This document shows positions 17,984 through 27,765 of a stretch of 64,000 nt of DNA, one piece after another. Source of the DNA: Paracoccaceae bacterium. GTDB lineage: Bacteria > Pseudomonadota > Alphaproteobacteria > Rhodobacterales > Rhodobacteraceae. The notes beneath the pieces were generated by a model. That model did no database searches, was not told the DNA's origin, and saw only the letters and a program-made list of their open reading frames with translations. The position numbers and the translations under genes are program-made. Positions within the stretch are counted from its first letter, which is position 1, and every line of letters begins with the position of its first letter. The stretch covers positions 1-64,000 of the forward strand of contig JAGRDO010000001.1 of the NCBI GenBank assembly GCA_020447005.1, written 5' to 3'.

Positions 17984-18356
17984 TGTCGTTTCCCTCAATC
18001 TGCTCTCGTTCGTCTTGATTTTGCTGGCATTGTCTGATGTCCGGCCTTGCGAAGCAACCAATAAGTGCGAATCAGACCAACCCACCGAATCAGAATTGCC
18101 GAAAAACTGGAAAGGTTGACTAATTTGCCTCACTCTGGCGGATCGTTGCCTGAACCGGCTTTGCGAAAAGCTGATGATTGCGCTAACCCTACCATGATGG
18201 CGCTAAACCTGACATCGCCTTCTATTCCAACGCTCTAACGGCATGGTATAGGGACGGCGTTAGCCCCGCGGGCTGGGCAAACCGTCACCAGGAAAGTTCA
18301 GGGTGACGCATTCAACCGAACAATGGCCGCTGCGATGCGGCATCGGGAGTACGCAT
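17984..18356. promoter_or_regulatory. Divergent chvI/pckA control region
   Basis: 373 bases without a gene separate the two start codons. It must carry both promoters. On the pckA side TGGTATAGG (18244-18252) is a possible extended -10 element about 100 bases before the start, without a good -35. A tandem repeat lies at 18181-18210 and an imperfect inverted pair GCTCTAACGGC/GGCGTTAGC around 18233-18263. No open frame of coding character is seen. Confidence 0.6.
18181..18210. repeat. Tandem direct repeat, 20-base period
   Basis: CGCTAACCCT at 18181-18190 and CGCTAAACCT at 18201-18210 match at nine of ten bases and are spaced by exactly 20 bases, two helical turns. Both are preceded by G. OmpR-family regulators bind tandem direct repeats, so this is a candidate ChvI site in the chvI/pckA gap. 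Confidence 0.5.
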
Positions 18357-19955
18357 ATGACAGATGGACGGGTAAACCCCTCGCAACGCTTGGAAGATCA
18401 GGGCATCGCGGGGTTGGGCCGCATCTATTACAATCTTTCCGAACCTGCGCTGATGGATGCGGCTATAAGGAGAGGCGAAGGGACATTGGGGAAGGGTGGC
18501 GCGCTGCTTGCGTCGACCGGCTCTCATACCGGCCGTTCCCCAAAGGACAAATTCGTCGTGCGTACGCCTTCCGTCGAGGACAGCGTCTGGTGGGAAAATA
18601 ACGCGCCGATGGCGCCCGAGGCGTTCGACCGGCTCTATGAGGACATGTTGTCCCATATGAAGGGCCGCGATTATTTCGTGCAGGATCTCTACGCCGGCGC
18701 CGATCCCGAACATCGTCTGGATGTGCGTGTCGTGACCGAGCTTGCCTGGCATGGTCTCTTCATTCGCCACCTCCTGCGCCGCCCCGAACGTTCGGAACTG
18801 GATGATTTCATTCCCGAATTCACCATCATCAACTGCCCCGGCTTCAAGGCCGACCCGGCGCGCCATGGCTGCCGGTCCGAGACCGTGATCGCGCTGAACT
18901 TTGACCGCAAGCTGATCCTGATCGGCAACACGGCCTATGCGGGCGAGAACAAGAAAGCGGTCTTCACGCTGCTGAACTACATCCTGCCCGGCAAGGGCAT
19001 CATGGCCATGCATTGTTCGGCCAATCACGCCATCGGCAATCCCGATGACACGGCCGTGTTCTTCGGCCTTTCAGGCACCGGAAAGACGACCCTTTCGGCC
19101 GATCCGTCGCGCACCTTGATCGGTGATGACGAACATGGCTGGTCTGGCAAGGGGACCTTCAACTTCGAAGGGGGCTGCTACGCAAAGACGATCAATCTGT
19201 CAGCCGAAGCCGAGCCCGAGATCTATGCCACCACGCACCGTTTCGCCTCGGTCGTCGAAAACATGGTCTTTGACCCCGAAACCTTCGAGTTGGATTTCGA
19301 GGATGACAGCCTGACCGCGAACACCCGTGTGGCCTATCCGCTCGAGGCTATCTCGAACGCCTCTCCCACATCGCTGGGCGGGCATCCGAAGAGCATCATC
19401 ATGTTGACCTGTGATGCCTATGGCGTCTTGCCGCCCATCGCACGGATGACGCCAAGCCAGGCCATGTATCACTTCCTGTCGGGCTTCACCTCCAAGGTCG
19501 CAGGTACGGAACGCGGCGTGACCGAACCTCAGCCGACCTTCTCGACCTGTTTTGGCGCCCCTTTCATGCCGCGCCGCCCCGAGGTCTACGGCAAGCTGCT
19601 GCAGGACAAGATCGCCCAGCACGGCGCGACCTGCTGGCTGGTCAATACCGGATGGACCGGGGGCGCTTATGGTACCGGGTCACGGATGCCCATCAAGGCA
19701 ACGCGGGCATTGCTGACCGCCGCTCTCGACGGGTCGCTCAACAGGGTGCCTTTCCGCAAGGACGCGCATTTCGGCTTTGAAGTTCCGGTCAGGGTTCCCG
19801 GTGTCGACGACCGGCTTCTCGATCCTCGGCAGACCTGGACGGATGGGGCGGCCTATGACGCGCAGGCGCGCAAGCTTGTCGACATGTTCGCCAACAATTT
19901 CGCCCAGTACGTCCCCTATATCGACGACGATGTGAAGGCGGCGGCGATCAGCTGA
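18357..19955 (+). CDS. pckA: Phosphoenolpyruvate carboxykinase (ATP)
   Basis: 532 residues from ATG 18357, with GGGAG seven bases upstream; the GTG 54 bases earlier is less likely. It converts oxaloacetate and ATP to PEP and CO2, the first step of gluconeogenesis. Seen: [13 protein letters not shown] (54-66), the kinase loop [13 protein letters not shown] (237-249) and the metal-binding DDEHGW (257-262), all typical of the ATP-type enzyme. It ends 42 bases before the convergent tauE, with a 16-bp hairpin between. Confidence 0.96.
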   Translation: MTDGRVNPSQRLEDQGIAGLGRIYYNLSEPALMDAAIRRGEGTLGKGGALLASTGSHTGRSPKDKFVVRTPSVEDSVWWENNAPMAPEAFDRLYEDMLSHMKGRDYFVQDLYAGADPEHRLDVRVVTELAWHGLFIRHLLRRPERSELDDFIPEFTIINCPGFKADPARHGCRSETVIALNFDRKLILIGNTAYAGENKKAVFTLLNYILPGKGIMAMHCSANHAIGNPDDTAVFFGLSGTGKTTLSADPSRTLIGDDEHGWSGKGTFNFEGGCYAKTINLSAEAEPEIYATTHRFASVVENMVFDPETFELDFEDDSLTANTRVAYPLEAISNASPTSLGGHPKSIIMLTCDAYGVLPPIARMTPSQAMYHFLSGFTSKVAGTERGVTEPQPTFSTCFGAPFMPRRPEVYGKLLQDKIAQHGATCWLVNTGWTGGAYGTGSRMPIKATRALLTAALDGSLNRVPFRKDAHFGFEVPVRVPGVDDRLLDPRQTWTDGAAYDAQARKLVDMFANNFAQYVPYIDDDVKAAAIS

Positions 19956-19961
19956 ACAACA

Positions 19962-19997
19962 GCCGGATCGCGGCGGAGCATTCCGCCGCGATCCGGC
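19962..19997. terminator. Long perfect hairpin between pckA and tauE
   Basis: A 16-bp stem without mismatch, beginning GCCGGATC and closing GATCCGGC, with tetraloop GCAT. It occupies nearly all of the 42 bases between two convergent stop codons. Neither side has a T run, so it may act as a bidirectional terminator with Rho or as a 3'-end stabiliser rather than as a classic intrinsic terminator. Confidence 0.6.
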
Positions 19998-20765
19998 CTA
20001 ACCCTGCCAAAGGGCCAGGGCGCGCCGCACAAGGTTGAGGCCGCTGATCGCCAGAACAATCAACGTCCAGCGCCGAAACCGCGCGGCATCCAGCCGGTCC
20101 TGAACTGCGAAACCAACATAAAGCCCTACCATCGACGGCAGGGTCAGGAACAGTGACAGCGGCAAGGTCGCGGCGTTGAGCACACCAGACCCCAGATGCC
20201 CGGCCACCAGAACCACAGCGCCGATCACATAGACGACGCCCTGAACGCGCACGTTCTCGCGCTTGTCGACACCCAATGACAGAAGCAGAGCAATGGTCGG
20301 CGGCCCCCAGATGCCCGAAATCCCTCCGAAGATTCCGCCCACGATACCGGTCGCAATCTCGGCCCGGCCGCGATTGCGCGCGTCAAAGCGCAGTTGCCAG
20401 CCGGCAAGCTGGCTAAGCGCGAACGCGACGATTGGCACGCCAAGTGCGATCAGAAGCGCCGCCTGGGGAATATAGGGCACCGCCTGGGCGACGAGCAGGA
20501 CCGTGATGCAAAGGGCCACAAGCAATCGCTTGTATTCCTTTGCCGTCAGAATGGCCGCCCCCAACCCCTGCCGCAGCGCCTGTGCAAGGTTTGTGGCGAC
20601 CGTCGGAATAATCAATGCCGCCAGCGCCTGCTCGGCAGGAAGAAATGAGGCAAGACCTGAAATCATGATCATCGGCATCGCAAAGCCGACGGCGCCTTTC
20701 ACCACGCCGGCAAAAACGGTCACGAATACCGCCAGAAAAATCGTGGTCAGATCGGATCCCAGCAT
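19998..20765 (-). CDS. TauE/SafE family sulfite/organic anion exporter
   Basis: 255 residues, almost entirely membrane helices (about eight), with the family's repeated small-residue helices: AGVVKGAVGFAMPMI near residue 20 and the second-half counterpart GGIFGGISGIWGPP near 150. TauE/SafE proteins export sulfite, sulfoacetate or other organic anions; the substrate is not predictable here. It is divergent from the methylsuccinyl-CoA dehydrogenase gene. Confidence 0.85.
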   Translation of the reverse strand: MLGSDLTTIFLAVFVTVFAGVVKGAVGFAMPMIMISGLASFLPAEQALAALIIPTVATNLAQALRQGLGAAILTAKEYKRLLVALCITVLLVAQAVPYIPQAALLIALGVPIVAFALSQLAGWQLRFDARNRGRAEIATGIVGGIFGGISGIWGPPTIALLLSLGVDKRENVRVQGVVYVIGAVVLVAGHLGSGVLNAATLPLSLFLTLPSMVGLYVGFAVQDRLDAARFRRWTLIVLAISGLNLVRRALALWQG

Positions 20766-20927
20766 CGGCGCGCTCCCTCCCCCCCTGATTTAGCGTCTTG
20801 CTTCCCGCTGCGCACCCCGAAACTTGCCGCGACATTTTCGTGCAATATGCGCGCACAAGAAGAATTAATATTGCGCTGCACCTGCAAGATGGTTAGGACA
20901 ATGCAACTGCAGAACAGGAGCCGATCG

Positions 20928-22592
20928 ATGGCGCGTGACGGGGCCGACATGCCAAATTCCGATATCCTTCCCAACCTACTTTCACTGACCGAAAACGCAC
21001 TGCCGCAAGTCGAACGGCTGCTTGAGGATGCACGGCACGGTCTTCGCTCGGATGTGGACAAGGACGGCAAGGTTTCCGGAGACGCGCTCGAGGCCCGCCA
21101 ATTCGAGGCGCACGCGCTCTCATGGCTTGCGACCTATGTCGAATCGCTGCGCCAGTTGCGGGCCTGGGCCACAAGGCTGTCCGAAGCCGGCACCCTTGGC
21201 GAAATGGAAGCGCTGATCCTTCAGATCGGATCCGGCGAGTACCTTGCGCAGATCGCTGGCGGCATCCCGATGAGTCAGGGCGAAATGGCGCGGCTTGCCG
21301 ATCTTGGCCTGAGCTGGACCCCCGAAGGGGCGGCGGCCGAACTTGTCGCGGGTGGCAATACGGCGGCCGCACGGATGCGCCTTGTCGCCTTGATGCGAGA
21401 GAACCGCGGCAAAGCCACCTTTGGCGCGACAGGTCTCGACGATGATCTGGAAATGATCCGCGATCAGTTTCGCCGCTACGCAGAGGATCGCGTTGTCCCC
21501 AATGCGCATGACTGGCACCTGAGGGACGAGCTGATCCCGATGTCCATCATCGAGGAACTGGCCGATCTTGGCGTATTCGGTCTGACGATCCCCGAGGAAT
21601 TCGGTGGTCTGGAGCTGTCGAAAGCGTCGATGGTCGTCGTCTCGGAAGAACTCAGCCGGGGCTATATCGGGGTCGGCTCGCTCGGCACCCGGTCAGAGAT
21701 TGCGGCCGAACTGATCCTTTGCGGCGGAACGCCGGAACAGAAAGCACACTGGCTGCCGAAACTGGCATCCGGTGAAATCCTTCCCACCGCCGTCTTTACC
21801 GAACCCAACACCGGTTCGGACCTTGGTTCGCTGCGCACGCGCGCCGTCAGATCCGGCGATGACTGGGAAGTGACTGGCAACAAGACATGGATCACGCACG
21901 CTGCGCGAACCCACGTGATGACGCTTCTGGCGCGGACCGATCCCGAGACGACCGACTATCGCGGTCTTTCGATGTTCCTTGCCGAAAAGACACCGGGAAC
22001 CGATCAAAACCCCTTCCCGACACCCGGAATGACCGGGGGCGAGATCGAGGTTCTGGGTTACCGGGGCATGAAGGAATACGAACTCGGGTTCGACGGCTTC
22101 AAGGTGAAGGGCGAAAACCTGCTGGGCGGCGTGCCGGGGCAAGGGTTCAAGCAGTTGATGCAGACCTTCGAAAGCGCCCGCATCCAGACTGCGGCCCGTG
22201 CCATCGGAGTGGCGCAGTCCGCGCTCGAAATTGGTATGAGATACGCAGAGGATCGAAAACAGTTCGGCAAGTCCCTGATCGAATTCCCCCGCGTCGCGGG
22301 CAAGCTTGCGATGATGGCGGTCGAGATCATGATCGCGCGGCAACTGACCTATCACTCGGCCTGGCAAAAGGATCATGACAAGCGCTGCGATCTTGAAGCC
22401 GGGATGGCCAAGCTACTCGGCGCCCGGATTGCATGGGCCTGCGCGGACAATGCGCTGCAAATTCATGGCGGAAACGGGTTCGCGCTGGAATATCAGATCA
22501 GCCGTGTCCTGTGCGATGCGCGTATCCTCAACATCTTTGAAGGGGCGGCCGAGATCCAGGCGCAGGTCATCGCGCGCAGACTGCTCGGTTGA
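20928..22592 (+). CDS. mcd: Acyl-CoA dehydrogenase, probably (2S)-methylsuccinyl-CoA dehydrogenase
   Basis: 554 residues from ATG 20928, which has AGGAG seven bases upstream. Residues about 175-554 are a complete FAD acyl-CoA dehydrogenase: TEPNTGSDL, KTWITHA, EDRKQFGK, QIHGGNGF and FEGAAEIQ. A helical extension of about 170 residues precedes it. That extension and length are the hallmarks of methylsuccinyl-CoA dehydrogenase of the ethylmalonyl-CoA pathway in Rhodobacter, which oxidises (2S)-methylsuccinyl-CoA to mesaconyl-CoA. The neighbouring genes do not add support; phbA in the same window supplies acetoacetyl-CoA for the pathway. Confidence 0.78.
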   Translation: MARDGADMPNSDILPNLLSLTENALPQVERLLEDARHGLRSDVDKDGKVSGDALEARQFEAHALSWLATYVESLRQLRAWATRLSEAGTLGEMEALILQIGSGEYLAQIAGGIPMSQGEMARLADLGLSWTPEGAAAELVAGGNTAAARMRLVALMRENRGKATFGATGLDDDLEMIRDQFRRYAEDRVVPNAHDWHLRDELIPMSIIEELADLGVFGLTIPEEFGGLELSKASMVVVSEELSRGYIGVGSLGTRSEIAAELILCGGTPEQKAHWLPKLASGEILPTAVFTEPNTGSDLGSLRTRAVRSGDDWEVTGNKTWITHAARTHVMTLLARTDPETTDYRGLSMFLAEKTPGTDQNPFPTPGMTGGEIEVLGYRGMKEYELGFDGFKVKGENLLGGVPGQGFKQLMQTFESARIQTAARAIGVAQSALEIGMRYAEDRKQFGKSLIEFPRVAGKLAMMAVEIMIARQLTYHSAWQKDHDKRCDLEAGMAKLLGARIAWACADNALQIHGGNGFALEYQISRVLCDARILNIFEGAAEIQAQVIARRLLG

Positions 22593-22658
22593 CGCGAGGG
22601 CGCGGTTGCCTTCGCGTCAGATCCGCATGATGTTGGTCTGGCCAAGCGGAGACCGGCC

Positions 22659-23678
22659 ATGTCGAAGGATGCCCCCATATTTCTTACCGGCGCCAGCGGA
22701 TTTCTGGCCAAGCACATCCTTCTGACACTGTTGGCGGAAGGCCACGCGGTCCGCGCGTCGCTGCGCAGCCCGGCCCGGGCGGATGAGGTTCGCGCAGCCG
22801 TGTTGCCACATCTTCCGGCCGACGCGGCAGAGCGGCTGACCTTCGTCACCCTCGACCTCACGCGGGACGATGGTTGGCAAGGCGCAATGAAAGGCTGTGC
22901 CGCACTTGTTCACACGGCCTCACCCTTCCCGATCAAACAACCGAAGAACCCAGAAGATCTTATCCGCCCGGCTGTGGACGGGACCGAACGCGCGCTGCGC
23001 GCCGCGGCATCGGCTGGCATCGACCGCGTGATCGTCACCTCATCCTCTGCCGCCATCTTCGACAGCAACCGGCCCGCCGGCTATGTCTTTACCGAGGAAG
23101 ACTGGGCCGATGCGAATGGCGCCCCCGAAAACCACTATTCGAATTCCAAGGTGATGGCCGAACGCGCGGCGTGGAAGCTTGCCCGGAGCGAGGGCCTCCG
23201 GCTGACCACCATCAACCCGACCCTAATCCTCGGGCCATCGCTCGATACCCATTTCGGCAGCTCGATCGGCCTTGTTCGGCGCCTGATGAAAGGTCGCGAT
23301 CCGATGCTGCCCCGGATCGGCTTTTCAATGGTCGACGTCCGCGATGTCGCCCTGGCCCATGTCCGGGCGCTGGGTCGCGATGAGACGGCCGGCGAAAGGC
23401 TGATCACTTCCGCCGGATCGATGTGGCTTACCGATTGGGGGCGTGTCCTCAAGGATGCCTATCCGAAACGGCGGATACCGACGCTGACGGCGCCGAAATT
23501 CGTCTTGCGCCTTCTTGCGCTTGTCGACGCCGAAGCCCGTGCGGCCCTTCCCGGTATCGGTCGACGGGAAGACGTCTCGGCCGAAAAGGCCCGGCGCATG
23601 TTGTCGTTGGATTTCATACCCGCCGCGGACGCGCTGCGCGCTTCGGCGGCATCGCTGGTTGAAATGGGCCTCGTCTGA
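22659..23678 (+). CDS. NAD(P)-dependent epimerase/aldehyde reductase (extended SDR)
   Basis: 339 residues. The N-terminal Rossmann motif is TGASGFLAKHIL (10-21), with VTSSSAAIF and the catalytic Tyr and Lys in HYSNSKVMAE (about 157-166). The NPTLILGP strand is characteristic of dihydroflavonol-4-reductase/ketoreductase-like extended SDRs. The bacterial members reduce aldehydes or ketones; the substrate is unknown. It follows mcd by 66 bases on the same strand and ends ten bases before the convergent DUF1491 gene. Confidence 0.85.
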   Translation: MSKDAPIFLTGASGFLAKHILLTLLAEGHAVRASLRSPARADEVRAAVLPHLPADAAERLTFVTLDLTRDDGWQGAMKGCAALVHTASPFPIKQPKNPEDLIRPAVDGTERALRAAASAGIDRVIVTSSSAAIFDSNRPAGYVFTEEDWADANGAPENHYSNSKVMAERAAWKLARSEGLRLTTINPTLILGPSLDTHFGSSIGLVRRLMKGRDPMLPRIGFSMVDVRDVALAHVRALGRDETAGERLITSAGSMWLTDWGRVLKDAYPKRRIPTLTAPKFVLRLLALVDAEARAALPGIGRREDVSAEKARRMLSLDFIPAADALRASAASLVEMGLV

Positions 23679-23688
23679 CTGGCGACTG

Positions 23689-24024
23689 TCAGTCAGACAA
23701 CCCGTCTTCCTCCAGCAGCGTCCGCCCGTCGCGGCTTTCGATCTCGATCACCCAAAGGTCGGGGTCCATGCCGCACTGACGGTCGATTGCGGTATCGACC
23801 GCACCCTCCTCGCCCTCGCTCAGAACGACCCATACGCGCGCGCCGCTCATGAGATCGAAGCTGCGCTGAAAAAGCCGCGCCTTGCCGTCCAGGGTGCAAA
23901 GCTTGACCAGTACGGCCCCCGCCGTCGCATCGCCGCGAACCACGACATAGGCGGGGATATGCGCCGCCTGAAGGCGCGCGATATAGGCGTGTACCCAGAA
24001 ATCAGCCGTCAGCCGTGCCGACAT
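23689..24024 (-). CDS. DUF1491 family protein
   Basis: 111 residues with the family pattern RLTADFWVHAYIARL at the start, VVRGDATAGAVLVKL in the middle and DPDLWVIEIESRDGRTLL near the end. DUF1491 is an alphaproteobacterial family of unknown function that habitually follows era. Here it lies 93 bases downstream of era on the same strand. The recO gene that often comes next in relatives is absent. Confidence 0.85.
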   Translation of the reverse strand: MSARLTADFWVHAYIARLQAAHIPAYVVVRGDATAGAVLVKLCTLDGKARLFQRSFDLMSGARVWVVLSEGEEGAVDTAIDRQCGMDPDLWVIEIESRDGRTLLEEDGLSD

Positions 24025-24117
24025 GAGCGCCGCCCTTTGCCGTCTTGCTGGTGACAGATACCGCCGCCGCGGGTGGCCCGAGGCAACGCCGCGATCCGGC
24101 CCGAACCTGCAGGTGCC

Positions 24118-25026
24118 TTATTCGCCATCCCGGAAATCCAGCCCCATCTCGGTAAACCGCTCTTTCTCGTCCAGCCAGTTCGGCCGCACCTTGACCTGAA
24201 GGAACAGATGCACCGGCCGCCCCAGAAACTCGATCAGTTCCGTTCGTGCGGCCTGACCCACCGCCTTGACCGTCTCGCCCTTGTGGCCAAGCACGATGCC
24301 CTTGTGGCCATCCCGGGCGACATAGATGATCTGGTCGATCCGTGCCGATCCGTCGGGCTTGTCCTCCCAGCGCTCGGTCTCCACCGTCATCTGGTAGGGC
24401 AATTCCTCATGCAGACGCAGTGTCAGTTTCTCGCGCGTGATTTCGGCCGCGATCATGCGCATGGGCAGATCGGCGATCTGGTCTTCAGGGTAGAACCACG
24501 GACCTTCGGGCATCTCGCTGCCCAGCCATTCCTTCAGGTCGGCCGCGCCATGCCCGCGCTCGGCCGAAATCATGAAGGTCTTCTCAAAGGTGAACGCCTC
24601 ATTCATCTGCGCCGAAAGCGCCAGCAAGGCCTCGGCCTTGACCCGGTCGATCTTGTTGATGGCCAGCGCGACACGTGTTCCCGCCGGAACCTTGTCCCTT
24701 AACGTTTCAAGGATCGCCGCGACGCCCGGCGTCAGGCCGCGATGCGCCTCGATCAGCAAGACGACGATATCGGCATCCGCCGCCCCGCCCCAGGCCGCGG
24801 CGACCATCGCGCGGTCAAGCCTGCGGCGTGGCCGGAACAGCCCCGGCGTATCGACAAAGACAATCTGCGCGTCCCCTTCCATCGCGATCCCGCGAATGCG
24901 CGCCCGTGTCGTCTGCACCTTGTGCGTGACGATCGAAACCTTGGCCCCGACCATCCGGTTCAAAAGCGTGGACTTGCCCGCGTTGGGCTCTCCGATCAGG
25001 GCAACAAAACCCGCGCGCGTGGTCAT
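24118..25026 (-). CDS. era: GTPase Era
   Basis: 302 residues. The GTPase domain has G1 GEPNAGKST (11-19), the G3 DTPG and the G4 NKID (about 123-126). The C-terminal KH domain includes the typical RDGHKGIVLGHKG loop. Era binds 16S rRNA 3' ends and assists 30S assembly. It lies downstream of rnc by 77 bases in the lepB-rnc-era operon. Confidence 0.97.
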   Translation of the reverse strand: MTTRAGFVALIGEPNAGKSTLLNRMVGAKVSIVTHKVQTTRARIRGIAMEGDAQIVFVDTPGLFRPRRRLDRAMVAAAWGGAADADIVVLLIEAHRGLTPGVAAILETLRDKVPAGTRVALAINKIDRVKAEALLALSAQMNEAFTFEKTFMISAERGHGAADLKEWLGSEMPEGPWFYPEDQIADLPMRMIAAEITREKLTLRLHEELPYQMTVETERWEDKPDGSARIDQIIYVARDGHKGIVLGHKGETVKAVGQAARTELIEFLGRPVHLFLQVKVRPNWLDEKERFTEMGLDFRDGE

Positions 25027-25103
25027 GGCATTCCTTTTTTCCAGGGTTTCGACGGGTTAACCGATTTCGGCACTCTTCGCCAGCGTGTTGCCGGGTCCGA
25101 TCG

Positions 25104-25796
25104 TCAGGATGACACGTCTCGGCTCAGTCGCACCAGCAGCGCCTTCGCAGCCGCCTGTTCGGCCTGTCGTTTTGCGCCGGCCTTGGCGGATGCGCTTTCG
25201 CCGGTCGGCAACCGGACCTCGACCGTAAAGACCGGCTGGTGATCCGGCCCCTCGCGGCCCGTCTCAACGTAATCAGGCGGCGGCAGGCCGCGCGCCTGCG
25301 CCCATTCCTGAAGTGCGGTCTTGGCGTCGCGGGCATCGGTCTTGACGCTGCCGATCCGCGCATCCCATAGCCGCAGGATCATCGCCCGCGCCGCATCGAA
25401 CCCGCCATCGAGATACACCGCCGCGATCACGGCCTCCATCGCGTCGCCCAGAAGAGCGTCCTTGCGCCGCCCGCCGGACATCATCTCGGACCGCCCGAGC
25501 TTGAGGACATCGCCCAGCGCAATTTCCCTTGCGACGGCGGCGCAGGTTTCCTTGCGGACCAGCGTATTGAACCGCGGGGCAAGCTGGCCTTCGCTTGCGT
25601 CCTTGTCGGCGGCCAGCAAAGCCTCGGCCATGACCAGGCCCAGCACCCGGTCCCCCAGAAATTCCAGCCGCTGGTTGTCAGGCCGCGTCGCCGAGGCGAT
25701 CGAGGCATGGGTGAGCGCGCGAACCAGAAGTTCGGGGCGCCGGAAATCATGGCCGATCCGCGCGGAAAACCCCGCCAGTTCGGCGCCGATCTTCAC
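25104..25796 (-). CDS. rnc: Ribonuclease III
   Basis: 230 residues, start GTG overlapping the lepB stop as GTGA. The RNase III signature [16 protein letters not shown] is near residue 44, with the second acidic cluster [16 protein letters not shown] near 115. A C-terminal double-stranded RNA-binding domain follows, with [18 protein letters not shown]. It processes rRNA precursors and other duplex RNAs. Confidence 0.97.
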   Translation of the reverse strand: MKIGAELAGFSARIGHDFRRPELLVRALTHASIASATRPDNQRLEFLGDRVLGLVMAEALLAADKDASEGQLAPRFNTLVRKETCAAVAREIALGDVLKLGRSEMMSGGRRKDALLGDAMEAVIAAVYLDGGFDAARAMILRLWDARIGSVKTDARDAKTALQEWAQARGLPPPDYVETGREGPDHQPVFTVEVRLPTGESASAKAGAKRQAEQAAAKALLVRLSRDVSS

Positions 25797-26569
25797 TCGA
25801 CCGCCTTGAAGAACCGGTCGGACCGCCAGGTCCAGAAGTAAAAGAGCGAGCGTCCGGCGGACGAGAACACGATCCGGTCGGCGCGCCCGATCAGATATTC
25901 GGCCGGCAACATGCCCACACCCCCCGCAGCCAGTGCAAAGCGGCTGTCCTGTGAATTGTCGCGGTTATCGCCCATGAAGAAATAGTTTCCTTCGGGCACC
26001 GTATAAAGTGGCGTATCGTCAACCGGACCCTTGCCGATGTTGAGGACGTCGTGGCGCACGCCATTCGGAAGGGTTTCGATGCTGCGTTCCTTGACGCAGA
26101 CGCCGCCCATCCCGACATCATTCGCACAACGCGGAATATTGCCCTGCGATCCCTGCGGGGCCTTGATCTCTTCAAACATTCCGGCCGGTTCCTGCGGAGC
26201 CTCCACGCCGTTGATCCAGACAATGCCGTCCTTCACCTGAACCGTATCGCCAGGAAGGCCGATAAGCCGCTTGATGAAGTCCTGCCCGTTTGCGGGATGG
26301 CGGAAAACGACAACATCGCCTCGTTCAGGTTCCGAGCCCAGAATGCGCCCGGAAATCGGACAGGCGGCGAACGGGCAGGAATACCGCGAATAGCCATAGG
26401 CCATCTTGTTAACGAAAATGAAGTCGCCGATCAGCAGCGTGTCCTTCATCGAACCGGACGGAATCCAGAAAGGCTGAAAGAACAAGGTCCGGAAAACTCC
26501 GGCAATCAACAGCGCCCAGAAGATCGTCTTTATGGTCTCGACGATCCCGTCTTTTGCCTTACCCGACAT
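25793..26569 (-). CDS. lepB: Signal peptidase I
   Basis: 258 residues. A single N-terminal membrane helix (about 12-30) is followed by the catalytic serine in [14 protein letters not shown] (about 36-49) and the catalytic lysine in [14 protein letters not shown]. The [11 protein letters not shown] segment is the conserved box E. It cleaves signal peptides at the outer face of the inner membrane. It lies between acpS (58 bases upstream) and rnc (overlap). Confidence 0.97.
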   Translation of the reverse strand: MSGKAKDGIVETIKTIFWALLIAGVFRTLFFQPFWIPSGSMKDTLLIGDFIFVNKMAYGYSRYSCPFAACPISGRILGSEPERGDVVVFRHPANGQDFIKRLIGLPGDTVQVKDGIVWINGVEAPQEPAGMFEEIKAPQGSQGNIPRCANDVGMGGVCVKERSIETLPNGVRHDVLNIGKGPVDDTPLYTVPEGNYFFMGDNRDNSQDSRFALAAGGVGMLPAEYLIGRADRIVFSSAGRSLFYFWTWRSDRFFKAVE

Positions 26570-26627
26570 CTTCAGCCTGCCTCTCGCGTTTCCTCGCGGC
26601 GCTTCATGCGCGCCGGGACGCTAGGTG

Positions 26628-27038
26628 TCAAGCGCCGGGCGGGAGGGGGCGCGCCTCGATCACCACGAAGGCCTGCGCCCAGGGATGGTCATCCGTCAAA
26701 GTCACATGGACGATTGCCTCATGTCCCTTGGGGGTCATTGCGGCAAGGCGTTCGGCCGCCCAGCCGGTCAGATGCATGACGGGCTGTCCGCTGCGCAGGT
26801 TGGAAACCGCCATGTCCTTCCAGGAAATTCCCATGCGCAGGCCAGTCCCGAGGGCTTTCGAACAGGCTTCTTTCGCCGCCCAGCGTTTCGCATAGGTTCC
26901 GGCCTTGTCCATGCGGCGTTCGGCCTTGCGCTGTTCCGTTTCCGTGAAGACCCGGTTGCGGAAGCGGTCGCCATACCGGTCAAGAACGCCCTGGATACGT
27001 TCGATATTGGCCAGATCGGTCCCAATTCCGATGATCAT
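26628..27038 (-). CDS. acpS: Holo-[acyl-carrier-protein] synthase
   Basis: 136 residues from ATG 27038; the frame extends 30 bases further but the family begins with [14 protein letters not shown]. Asp8 in that motif and Glu in [13 protein letters not shown] (about 53-65) bind the magnesium ion. The enzyme transfers 4'-phosphopantetheine from CoA to ACP. It is the gene before lepB in this minus-strand block. Confidence 0.95.
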   Translation of the reverse strand: MIIGIGTDLANIERIQGVLDRYGDRFRNRVFTETEQRKAERRMDKAGTYAKRWAAKEACSKALGTGLRMGISWKDMAVSNLRSGQPVMHLTGWAAERLAAMTPKGHEAIVHVTLTDDHPWAQAFVVIEARPLPPGA

Positions 27039-27140
27039 TCGCATTCTCCGCGACCCGGGGGCGGCCACAGACGCGAAGGCCGCCCGGCCGCGGATCTCTA
27101 TCGCACGATCCGGCCCGTAAGCAAAAGCCGCTTCTTGTCT

Positions 27141-27662
27141 TCAGGCGCCGGCCAGTTTGCGACCGAGATAGGCCATGCCAAGAAGCGATGCGCCGTTCGA
27201 GATCAGCTCGACCCCCAGAAGAACCCCAAGTGTGACCACGGCAGAGCCCGGGAATCCCGAAAGGATCATGAAGCCGAGAAGCGCTGAAACCACGCCGGAC
27301 AGGATCACCATCGTCTTGATATTGCCGCCTGGCATGCCGAAGCCGGCAACAAACTTGAAAATGCCCGAGACGAGGAAAAGGACACCGATGATGGCGGTCA
27401 GGGTCACGAGCCCGGCCAAAGGCTCCATCAACAGGTTCATCCCCGCAAGAACGGCGATCACCCCCAGCAGAAGCGACCACAGCCGGGCGCCCCAACCGGT
27501 TTCCCTGAACGTGGTGATCAGCTGCACGACACCGAGAATCAGGAAGGACCAACCGGCAATCAACGTCGAAGCGATTGAACCGGCCAGGGGATTGAGCAGG
27601 CAGAAAATGCCCGCAAGGATGGACAAGATCCCGATAATAATCATTACGATAGGATTTCTCAT
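27141..27662 (-). CDS. HdeD/DUF308 family membrane protein
   Basis: 173 residues from ATG 27662; the 41 codons upstream in frame have no membrane character. About six membrane helices in three repeats, each starting with small residues ([47 protein letters not shown]), as in HdeD/DUF308 proteins. HdeD is tied to acid resistance in E. coli; the role here is unknown. It interrupts the usual pdxJ-acpS neighbourhood. Confidence 0.82.
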   Translation of the reverse strand: MRNPIVMIIIGILSILAGIFCLLNPLAGSIASTLIAGWSFLILGVVQLITTFRETGWGARLWSLLLGVIAVLAGMNLLMEPLAGLVTLTAIIGVLFLVSGIFKFVAGFGMPGGNIKTMVILSGVVSALLGFMILSGFPGSAVVTLGVLLGVELISNGASLLGMAYLGRKLAGA

Positions 27663-27765
27663 GGCGCTTCCCCCAAGATCTGAGCGACCCCTGACTCCGG
27701 GCCCTCCACACCTATGGTAGCGCAAACGCTTCGTTAACAGTACTGGTTTCTTCTTGGCGCTCGGA

